From contig CADFRV010000110.1 of NCBI GenBank assembly GCA_902836725.1, positions 1 to 7,794 of the forward strand: a stretch of 7,794 bases of DNA. The letters are read 5' to 3'. The DNA is from Muribaculaceae bacterium. GTDB taxonomy: Bacteria; Bacteroidota; Bacteroidia; Bacteroidales; Muribaculaceae. Positions 1-6,431 of the stretch are shown here, in pieces. A model generated the notes under the pieces. That model had not been told where the DNA came from and made no database searches. It saw only the letters and a program-made list of their open reading frames with translations. Within the stretch, counting starts at the first letter, position 1; every line of letters begins with the position of its first letter. The translations under genes were made by a program, and so were the position numbers.

Positions 1-516
1 GTTATGCCTGTCATCGGCAGGGGTGGAACCGGGCAACCCCTCTATCTCCAGCACATTTATATCGCCCGAGGGGATGAGATGGCGTGCATACCGCGCCGCC
101 GCCCCCCCTATGGCCTTGTTGTCCACATACATTGAAGAGGTATATGTGTTGCCGTTTATGTTGCGGTCGAACAGTATCACAGGTATCCCCTTGGCATATA
201 CCTCGCTAATGACCGGCGTAAGGGCATCGGCCTGGTTCGGGGCGGCAATTATTATATCGAAACCGTTGTCAGCGAAATAGCGTATGTCCTCGACCTGGCG
301 CCCGTTGTCATCGTCGGCAGAACGTATCTCCACCTCAGCCTCGGGATGAAACATTATTTCCCTCTCGATCTCACTGTTCATCTTGTTGCGCCAGTCATCG
401 CTGCTGCACTGCGACACACCTATGCGCAGACGCGCCGACGGCTTGCCTGAACATCCGGCAAGCATGCATGCTACAAATATATATAAGACTACCGAAAAGA
501 CTTTTAAAACTTTCAT
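1..516 (-). CDS. Periplasmic sugar-binding sensor, N-terminal part (probable hybrid two-component regulator), partial at left edge
   Basis: The frame is open from an ATG at 514-516 to the window edge (172 codons, no stop), so the C-terminus is missing. Residues 1-22 form a lipoprotein-type signal: basic start, hydrophobic stretch, then LAGC with Cys22. From about residue 30 (RIGVSQCSSDDWRNKMN) a type I periplasmic-binding fold of the ribose/LacI class begins; visible markers are DIIIAAPNQ (87-95), GIPVILFDR (110-118) and GLPGSTPADDRHN (160-172). This wording, especially GVSQCS..WR.KMN and GLPGSTPA..R, is what I know from Bacteroidota hybrid two-component sensors of the BT1754 fructose-sensor type, which continue into a membrane segment, histidine kinase, receiver and AraC-type domain. 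None of those domains is visible here, so a free sugar-binding lipoprotein is the alternative. It is divergent from an MFS importer and fructokinase, fitting local control of that operon. An in-frame ATG at 547-549 would add 11 residues before the signal; 516 is preferred. Confidence 0.82.
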   Translation of the reverse strand, partial: MKVLKVFSVVLYIFVACMLAGCSGKPSARLRIGVSQCSSDDWRNKMNSEIEREIMFHPEAEVEIRSADDDNGRQVEDIRYFADNGFDIIIAAPNQADALTPVISEVYAKGIPVILFDRNINGNTYTSSMYVDNKAIGGAAARYARHLIPSGDINVLEIEGLPGSTPADDRHN

Positions 517-581
517 GATAATGACAGGTATACCGGAGCAACAAAGCATCAGTTCAAACAAACGCTCCTGATTATTGACCT

Positions 582-589
582 CAAAGTTA
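582..589 (-). promoter_or_regulatory. Candidate -7 box for the sensor gene
   Basis: Read on the minus strand this is TAACTTTG, a full match to the Bacteroidota primary-sigma -7 consensus TAnnTTTG. It lies 65 nt upstream of the sensor start at 516. No TTTG -33 element is evident at the expected spacing, so the call rests on the -7 box and its location in the divergent intergenic region 517-732. Confidence 0.4.
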
Positions 590-695
590 GCATAAAAGGG
601 AGTAATCCGGTAGTATTTAGTTATAAAAAACGTGCGATGCAACCAAATTGTAACTCCATGCTTCATTATTTATAAACGTATATATGGAAAATTCG

Positions 696-703
696 TAGCT
701 TTG
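696..703 (+). promoter_or_regulatory. Candidate -7 box for the MFS/fructokinase operon
   Basis: TAGCTTTG matches TAnnTTTG exactly and ends 29 nt before the MFS start codon at 733, predicting a leader of roughly 20-25 nt. There is no clear TTTG near -33, which would suit a promoter needing an activator such as the divergently encoded regulator. The rest of 517-732 is AT-rich and non-coding. Confidence 0.45.
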
Positions 704-732
704 CACTGTTTTCAGAACAATCAAACAAAACC

Positions 733-1914
733 ATGAATACATCAGTCACGATTACCCAAAAAACATCCATGCTCAAACTGGTCCCGGTGATGCTCTGCTT
801 CTTCGCCATGGGATTCGTAGACCTTGTGGGCACGGCGTCCAACTTCGTACAGAAAGATCTCGGCCTCACAGATTCACAGGCAGGTCTTTTCCCGTCGCTC
901 GTCTTCTTCTGGTTCCTGATCTTCGCGGTGCCAACCGGCATGCTCATGAATCGCATAGGCCGTAAAAAGACAGTGCTCGTCTCACTGGTCATAACAGCCC
1001 TCAGCCTCATGCTCCCGCTCTTCGGCGAGAATTACTGGCTGATGCTCGCATCCTTCTCACTTCTCGGCATCGGCAACGCCCTCATGCAGACATCGCTGAA
1101 TCCACTCGTGAGCAACCTTATCAGCAGCGACCGACTGGCATCGACACTCACCTTCGGGCAGTTCGTCAAAGCTATCGCCTCGTTCCTCGCCCCTATCATC
1201 TGCGCGTGGGGAGCCACCACTCTCATGCCCACATTCGGCATGAACTGGCGCATACTTTTCCTGATATATGCCGCAGTCAGCCTGCTGAGCATCGTGATCC
1301 TCGGCGCCACCCCCATCGAGGAGGAACGTCCTGACAAGGCGTCGGGAGTAAAGGAGTGCCTCAAGCTCCTTGCCAACCCGTTTGTGCTTCTCTGCTTCAT
1401 CGGCATCATGTGCCATGTGGGGATCGACGTGGGCACCAACCTCATCGCGCCCAAGATCATAATGGAGCGTCTGAGCCTCCCGCTTGAGGAAGCAGGCTTC
1501 GCCACAGGCCTATATTTCATATTCCGTACTGCCGGATGCCTCTCGGGATCGCTGATCCTCCGCTATGTAAAACCGAAAGCATTCTTTGCCGTAAGCATCC
1601 TGATGATGGTGGCCTCCATGGCGATACTTTTCTCCGCAAACACACTCACTACAATATATGTGGGTATAGCGCTCGTAGGTTTCGGCAACTCCAATGTGTT
1701 CCCCATAATATTCTCACAGGCCATCACAGCGATGCCTAACGAGAAAAACGAAGTCTCCGGACTTATGATCATGGGCCTGTTCGGCGGCACTGTCTTCCCC
1801 CTTGCGATGGGATATGCCTCTGACGCGGCAAGCCAGGCAGGCGCGGTTGCCGTGATGGCGGCCGGTGTAGCCTATCTGCTCTATTACACACTGAAAATAA
1901 AAACCATAAAATAA
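733..1914 (+). CDS. MFS sugar transporter, probable fructose/monosaccharide importer
   Basis: This 393-residue inner-membrane protein has the length and hydrophobic pattern of a 12-helix major facilitator. The loop between helices 2 and 3 carries the MFS motif A variant GMLMNRIGRKKT (69-80); the aspartate of the usual GxxxDRxGRR is Asn73 here. A polar central loop (about 193-212, PIEEERPDKASGVKECL) separates the two six-helix halves. By overall look it belongs with the glucose/galactose/fucose-type sugar permeases of Bacteroidota. The next gene is a fructokinase-like kinase only 2 nt downstream and a sugar sensor is divergent, so the likely role is uptake of free fructose across the inner membrane, probably by proton symport. 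This arrangement parallels the BT1758/BT1757 pair of the Bacteroides thetaiotaomicron fructan locus, although gene order differs. There is no Shine-Dalgarno sequence, as is normal in this phylum. Transporter class is sure; the substrate is inferred from context. Confidence 0.88.
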   Translation: MNTSVTITQKTSMLKLVPVMLCFFAMGFVDLVGTASNFVQKDLGLTDSQAGLFPSLVFFWFLIFAVPTGMLMNRIGRKKTVLVSLVITALSLMLPLFGENYWLMLASFSLLGIGNALMQTSLNPLVSNLISSDRLASTLTFGQFVKAIASFLAPIICAWGATTLMPTFGMNWRILFLIYAAVSLLSIVILGATPIEEERPDKASGVKECLKLLANPFVLLCFIGIMCHVGIDVGTNLIAPKIIMERLSLPLEEAGFATGLYFIFRTAGCLSGSLILRYVKPKAFFAVSILMMVASMAILFSANTLTTIYVGIALVGFGNSNVFPIIFSQAITAMPNEKNEVSGLMIMGLFGGTVFPLAMGYASDAASQAGAVAVMAAGVAYLLYYTLKIKTIK

Positions 1915-1916
1915 TC

Positions 1917-2813
1917 ATGACCATGAAAATGTCAGACGGCGTAGTCGTAGGAATGGGTGAGGCACTGTGGGACGTGCTTCCCGAAGGTAAAAAGATCGGC
2001 GGCGCTCCCGCCAACTTCGCTTACCATGTAAAGCAGTTCGGGCTGCCGAGCTGTGTGGTGAGCGCCGTAGGAGCCGACCCGTTAGGCGACGAGATATTGG
2101 AGAACTTCAACGCCAAAAGGCTTGACACACTCATTGAGACCGTGCCATATCCTACGGGAACAGTACAGGTGGAGATAGACCAGGCCGGCATCCCGCAATA
2201 TGACATAAAGGAAAATGTGGCGTGGGACAACATCCCTTACACCGCGCGCCTCGAAAGCCTTGCGGAAAAGACAAAAGCCGTATGCTTCGGCTCGCTGGCA
2301 CAACGCAATGTGGTGTCGCGCCAGACCATAAACCGCTTCCTTGACGCCATGCCGCAGAACGACGACACGCTTGTGGTGTTCGATGTGAACCTGCGCCAGG
2401 GATTCTACAACAAGGAGATACTGTGCAACTCCATGAAGCGGTGCAACATACTGAAAATAAACGATGAGGAACTTGTCACGGTAAGCCGCATGTTCGGCTA
2501 CCCCGGCATCGATCTCCAGGACAAATGCTGGATCCTGCTTGGCAAATACAACCTTAAGATGCTCATACTCACCTGCGGCATCAACGGCAGCTATGTGTTC
2601 ACCCCCGGCAACGTATCGTTCCAGCCCACACCGAAGGTAGAGGTCGCCGATACCGTGGGCGCCGGCGACTCCTTTACAGCCACCTTCATAGCAAGCGTAC
2701 TGAAGGGAATGCCCGTAGAGGAAGCGCACCGCCGCGCCGTGGAGGTATCGGCATATGTGTGCACCCAGCAGGGCGCCATGCCGCTGCTGCCTGCGAAATA
2801 TACCGGACAATAA
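1917..2813 (+). CDS. PfkB-family carbohydrate kinase, probable fructokinase
   Basis: This 298-residue cytosolic sugar kinase has the usual ribokinase/PfkB length. The N-terminal signature is GEALWDVLPEGKKIGGAPANFA (split here at 14-35), with GGAPANFA at 28-35, the sugar-binding region typical of fructokinases (Fru + ATP to Fru-6-P). FDVNLRQGFY lies at 155-164 and LKINDEE at 179-185. The second PfkB signature, DTVGAGDSF (245-253), contains the anion hole and the presumed catalytic base Asp251. All expected motifs are present, so it should be active. The start is 2 nt after the MFS stop, implying cotranscription and translational coupling; Met3 and Met5 are possible later starts. It would trap imported fructose as fructose-6-phosphate for glycolysis. 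Another ketose or hexose is possible, since PfkB enzymes are hard to separate by sequence, but GGAPANFA and the context favour fructose. Confidence 0.87.
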   Translation: MTMKMSDGVVVGMGEALWDVLPEGKKIGGAPANFAYHVKQFGLPSCVVSAVGADPLGDEILENFNAKRLDTLIETVPYPTGTVQVEIDQAGIPQYDIKENVAWDNIPYTARLESLAEKTKAVCFGSLAQRNVVSRQTINRFLDAMPQNDDTLVVFDVNLRQGFYNKEILCNSMKRCNILKINDEELVTVSRMFGYPGIDLQDKCWILLGKYNLKMLILTCGINGSYVFTPGNVSFQPTPKVEVADTVGAGDSFTATFIASVLKGMPVEEAHRRAVEVSAYVCTQQGAMPLLPAKYTGQ

Positions 2814-2858
2814 CAGGGCGTTCAACGGCGGCATCCGAGGCCGATACGTACCTGGCAT

Positions 2859-2926
2859 CCATATACAAGTCACCCGTCGGGAACTCCGGTAACACGGAGA
2901 ACATCCGACGGGTGACTTGTATATGG
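2859..2926. repeat. Long inverted repeat with nested hairpin between convergent genes
   Basis: The left arm 2859-2880 and right arm 2905-2926 are perfect reverse complements over 22 bp (core CAAGTCACCCGTCGG / CCGACGGGTGACTTG). The 24-nt spacer contains its own stem, CTCCG (2884-2888) with CGGAG (2895-2899). Outside the arms, GTACC (2848-2852) can pair with GGTAC (2927-2931) across a six-base bulge on the left side. It starts 45 nt after the kinase stop and ends 12 nt before the winged-helix stop, so it probably acts as a bidirectional transcript end or 3' stabiliser. Neither strand has the T-run of a classical intrinsic terminator. A dispersed intergenic repeat is the alternative. Confidence 0.85.
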
Positions 2927-2938
2927 GGTACAACAGGC

Positions 2939-3157
2939 TTATTTGTCGCCTACGAGAGAGAAGAGAAGATCTTTCTCGTCATCGGGATTCACCTGGATCT
3001 CGACCTTGCCTTCGCGTGCGAGCCATCCGATAGCGGCAAACACTTCCTTGTCTTTGAGTTTGCTGATTTTCTTAAGCTGCTTGAGACCTAATACGTCTGC
3101 TTCATTCAGGGCATTCCATACAAGACCTGCCCATGCTCCAATTGCTTCTGTATTCAT
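2939..3157 (-). CDS. Small winged helix-turn-helix protein (DUF2582 family)
   Basis: This is a complete 72-residue protein starting MNTEAIGAWAGLVWNALNE. The pattern is a first helix (about 3-19), a helix-turn-helix core (about 22-48, with LKQLKKISKLKDKEVFAAIGWL), and a beta wing GKVEIQV...LLFSLV (50-69). That is the complete length and layout of the DUF2582 winged-helix family common in Bacteroidales. It is small, soluble and cytosolic, and presumably binds nucleic acid, but I know of no established target or function. It stands alone on its strand, tail to tail with the fructokinase and divergent from rsgA. A GC-rich palindrome lies 22-41 nt upstream of its start and could be an operator or leader hairpin. 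No effector domain is present. Confidence 0.83.
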   Translation of the reverse strand: MNTEAIGAWAGLVWNALNEADVLGLKQLKKISKLKDKEVFAAIGWLAREGKVEIQVNPDDEKDLLFSLVGDK

Positions 3158-3178
3158 TTTTGAAAGATTTTAGTTGCC

Positions 3179-3198
3179 GTGCCGCGCATGCGCGACAC
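3179..3198. promoter_or_regulatory. GC-rich palindrome upstream of the winged-helix gene
   Basis: CGCGCATGCGCG (3183-3194) is a perfect 12-bp palindrome. After one mismatched pair, GTG/CAC extends the symmetry to 3179-3198. It sits in an otherwise AT-rich region, 22-41 nt upstream of the winged-helix start and downstream of its candidate -7 box, so it would lie in the mRNA leader. It could be an autoregulatory operator or a small leader hairpin; the palindrome is seen, the role is inferred. Confidence 0.4.
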
Positions 3199-3245
3199 TT
3201 CGAATTATTTGAATAAACTGAATTGACTGAATGTGTTTAACGCTG

Positions 3246-3253
3246 CAAAAATA
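3246..3253 (-). promoter_or_regulatory. Candidate -7 box for the winged-helix gene
   Basis: On the minus strand this reads TATTTTTG, matching TAnnTTTG. It lies 88 nt upstream of the start at 3157, implying a leader of about 80 nt that contains the 3179-3198 palindrome. No -33 TTTG is visible. AT-rich sequence gives such matches by chance, so confidence is modest. Confidence 0.33.
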
Positions 3254-3374
3254 GCTAAAATTCAGATACTTCAGGCAGATTCATGTCAATTTTTATTCAC
3301 GTTTATTCTTAAACAACCGACAAACGGCTTATGTTCAACTGATTGCAGAATTCCAAAAATTACATATTTTTTTG

Positions 3375-3382
3375 TATCTTTA
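3375..3382 (+). promoter_or_regulatory. Candidate -7 box for rsgA
   Basis: TATCTTTA differs from TAnnTTTG at the last base and is followed by CACC, as in many Bacteroidota promoters. It ends 28 nt before the ATG at 3411. An in-frame TTG at 3372 lies at the box itself, so the message would begin downstream of it; this supports the 3411 start. Confidence 0.45.
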
Positions 3383-3410
3383 CACCCTCCATTCTTGTTT
3401 TACCTACATA

Positions 3411-4445
3411 ATGGCAAAGAAATCAAAGAAAAACAACAATGCGGGAGCCGCCCCCGCAATATCGGGCAGCGCGGTCAGAAGAGAGGGCACGGTCATACGC
3501 AACACGGGGAGCAGCTATGTGGTGCTCACCGACGATGACAGCCGCACCGTCGACTGCCGCATAAAAGGGAATTTCCGTCTGAAAGGGATCCGCACCACCA
3601 ATCCGGTGGCCGTGGGTGACCATGTGGTGATCATGGAAAATCCCGACGGCACCGCATATATCACAGAAATAAGCCCGAGAGCAAACTATATAATACGCCG
3701 CGCGAGCAATCTGTCAAAAGAGGCAAGCATACTCGCGGCCAACATAGACCAGGCATGTCTGGTGGCCACACTGGCACATCCTACGACATCCACCACCTTC
3801 ATCGACCGCTTCCTGGCCACGAGCGAGGCATACCGGGTACCTGCCATACTTGTCATCAACAAAGTGGATCTGCTCGAAAACAAAGAGGAGGGGGACGAAG
3901 AGAACGGTGGCGCCGAACTGCTGGAGGCTGTAACTTATCTTTACAGCTCGATAGGATACAGGGTGATCCACGTATCGGCGCGCACGGGTGAAGGGATGGA
4001 AACGCTGCGCGACGCGCTCGCAGGAAAAAGAACACTCATGTCGGGCAACTCCGGTGTGGGCAAATCCACACTCATCAACCGCCTAATACCGGGCCTCGAC
4101 CTGAAAACCGGCGAGATATCCGACGTGCACGACACCGGCATGCATACCACCACATTTTCCGAGATGTTTCCCCTGCCGGGAGAGGGTGGCGGATGGATAA
4201 TCGACACTCCAGGAGTGCGCGGTTTCGGCACTATAGAATTCGACCAATACGAGGTGTCGCATTTCTTTCCTGAGATCTTCCGGCTCTCGGCCGGCTGCCG
4301 CTACGGCAACTGCACCCATACCCATGAGCCGGCGTGCGCCGTGCGCGAGGCTCTGGCCGAGAACCGCATAGCCATGTCGCGGTACAGCTCCTATCTCAGC
4401 ATCCTCGCTGATGCCGATCCCGACAAATACCGCGCGCCACAGTGA
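3411..4445 (+). CDS. rsgA: Ribosome small subunit-dependent GTPase A (RsgA/YjeQ)
   Basis: This 344-residue GTPase assists late maturation of the 30S ribosomal subunit. It has the domain order of the family: a Lys/Asn-rich start (MAKKSKKNNN), an N-terminal OB-fold (about 24-90), a circularly permuted GTPase domain and a C-terminal zinc motif. The permutation shows in motif order: G4 NKVD (150-153) and G5-like VSART (188-192) precede the P-loop GNSGVGKST (212-220), then HTTT (245-248, G2) and DTPGVRG (265-271, G3). The zinc ligands are Cys296, Cys301, His303 and Cys309. Everything needed for activity is present. The frame could extend to a TTG at 3372, but that overlaps the likely promoter, and MAKKSKK is a natural N-terminus. 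It is transcribed alone, divergent from the winged-helix gene and convergent with the NlpC/P60 gene. Identification is secure. Confidence 0.96.
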   Translation: MAKKSKKNNNAGAAPAISGSAVRREGTVIRNTGSSYVVLTDDDSRTVDCRIKGNFRLKGIRTTNPVAVGDHVVIMENPDGTAYITEISPRANYIIRRASNLSKEASILAANIDQACLVATLAHPTTSTTFIDRFLATSEAYRVPAILVINKVDLLENKEEGDEENGGAELLEAVTYLYSSIGYRVIHVSARTGEGMETLRDALAGKRTLMSGNSGVGKSTLINRLIPGLDLKTGEISDVHDTGMHTTTFSEMFPLPGEGGGWIIDTPGVRGFGTIEFDQYEVSHFFPEIFRLSAGCRYGNCTHTHEPACAVREALAENRIAMSRYSSYLSILADADPDKYRAPQ

Positions 4446-4457
4446 CCGCGGCGGGGG

Positions 4458-5174
4458 TCAGTCCATGAACTGTTCCGAAAATATTGAATCCACTTTGGCG
4501 TTGATGATCACATCAAGCAGATCCACCGACACCTCGGTATTCTGCACCGTAGTCTCCTCGGGCAGGGGCATTGACGCAGGCACACGATTTTCAGATCCTT
4601 TGCCTTTCCCCCCGCGTGCCATGGCCCAGCTTCTGTGCGCGCCATCCACACGCCCCGCCCCTTTGAAGCGGTCGGCCCAATAGCCCTTCTCAATGTCGCT
4701 CACAACGACTCCCTGGCTCGAAGAGGCATGGATCATCTCCCCTTTGCCTATGTACAGCCCCACATGCGACACCGAGGAGCCGCTTTTCGATGATCCGAAA
4801 AATACCAGATCGCCCGGGCGGGCATCCTTGCGCTTGAGGCGCGTACAGAAATCATGCTGCGCCGATGTGGTGCGTGGTATCTTCACAGCGCACACATCGC
4901 TGTAAAGCCTCATGACAAGCCCGCTGCAATCGGTGCCGTTGCGGCTGTCTCCACCATAACGGTACCGTGTGCCGATCCACTTAAGAGCGGCATCCACAAG
5001 CTCGCGCCCCATGGCCTCAGGTGTGTCGTCACCCTTCTGTGGTTTCCAGACAGGTATCTCGGCGGTGACCTCCTTCTTTACCGTATGACGGGAACTGTGA
5101 CACCCCTGAAGCAGGAGCACCACAAAAGGCAAAAGCCATATGAGAAGATATTTCGTTACAATCTTTTTATCCAT
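4458..5174 (-). CDS. NlpC/P60 (C40) cell-wall peptidase lipoprotein
   Basis: This 238-residue protein starts MDKKIVTKYLLIWLLPFVVL and has a clear lipoprotein signal with lipobox LLQGC (Cys25), so it should be membrane-anchored in the periplasm. The NlpC/P60 domain spans roughly 55-183: the catalytic Cys83 is in GTDCSGLV (80-87), the catalytic His137 in SHVGLYIG, and the third polar residue is probably His149 in MIHAS. RPGDLVFF (119-126) is another family hallmark. Such enzymes cleave peptidoglycan stem peptides, commonly gamma-D-Glu-diamino acid bonds; the exact bond is not readable here. After the domain there is a tail of about 50 residues (186-238), first Gly/Lys-rich, then rich in acidic and hydrophobic residues, which I do not recognise. 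The frame extends upstream to 5204, but that ATG lies at a promoter-like box and would put ten residues before the signal, so 5174 is chosen. It is convergent with rsgA, 12 nt apart. Confidence 0.92.
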   Translation of the reverse strand: MDKKIVTKYLLIWLLPFVVLLLQGCHSSRHTVKKEVTAEIPVWKPQKGDDTPEAMGRELVDAALKWIGTRYRYGGDSRNGTDCSGLVMRLYSDVCAVKIPRTTSAQHDFCTRLKRKDARPGDLVFFGSSKSGSSVSHVGLYIGKGEMIHASSSQGVVVSDIEKGYWADRFKGAGRVDGAHRSWAMARGGKGKGSENRVPASMPLPEETTVQNTEVSVDLLDVIINAKVDSIFSEQFMD

Positions 5175-5201
5175 GACAGACACGCGATAGCCACGCCAAT
5201 G

Positions 5202-5209
5202 CAAAAATA
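5202..5209 (-). promoter_or_regulatory. Candidate -7 box for the NlpC/P60 gene
   Basis: The minus strand reads TATTTTTG, matching TAnnTTTG, 27 nt upstream of the start at 5174. This is nearly the same distance as for rsgA (28) and the MFS gene (29). It rules against the upstream ATG at 5204, which would overlap the promoter. No -33 TTTG is seen. Confidence 0.42.
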
Positions 5210-5347
5210 GTAATTTCCGCAGTGAGGTTCATCTCCCCCGATGTTAAAAGCGGTGCCGGAGTTACTTTTTAACCAATTTTTTCTACATTATTCCCAAATA
5301 TCGCCCGATTTATCCAATTTTCCATCAACCGCATGTAATTATTTGTA

Positions 5348-5355
5348 TAAATTCG
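5348..5355 (+). promoter_or_regulatory. Weak candidate -7 box for the ABC exporter operon
   Basis: TAAATTCG has one mismatch to TAnnTTTG and lies 60 nt upstream of the ATG at 5416. It is the best match I see on this strand in the AT-rich gap 5210-5415, which otherwise shows no gene or clear structure. Confidence 0.25.
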
Positions 5356-5415
5356 CGTCAAAATATCAAAAGGACAAGTCCGAAAACAATGGCATAAACA
5401 ATCATATCACATACA

Positions 5416-6384
<969 letters not shown>

Positions 6385-6431
6385 CGGCAAAATATCCGCA
6401 AGACTCACAACAAAAAAAATACACCAACGAC

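Noticed and set aside
23..280. Plus-strand frame of 85 codons at the left edge.
   Set aside because: Antisense to the sugar-binding sensor, whose motifs are clear.
1032..1520. Antisense frames of 119-162 codons within the MFS gene.
   Set aside because: No family features, and the sense strand encodes a clear MFS protein.
2082..2933. Antisense open frame of 283 codons across the fructokinase.
   Set aside because: It is the complement of a well-supported kinase gene, has no recognisable motifs, and runs into the inverted repeat. Long antisense frames are expected in GC-rich coding DNA.
2759..3091. Plus-strand frame of 110 codons spanning the inverted repeat.
   Set aside because: It overlaps the kinase end, the inverted repeat and the winged-helix gene in antisense; it has no domain and is a by-product of the repeat.
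3372..3410. TTG start giving rsgA 13 extra residues.
   Set aside because: It lies at the probable -7 box, and the added residues are not typical of RsgA.
5175..5204. Upstream ATG giving the NlpC/P60 protein ten extra residues.
   Set aside because: It overlaps the candidate promoter and would displace the lipoprotein signal from the N-terminus.
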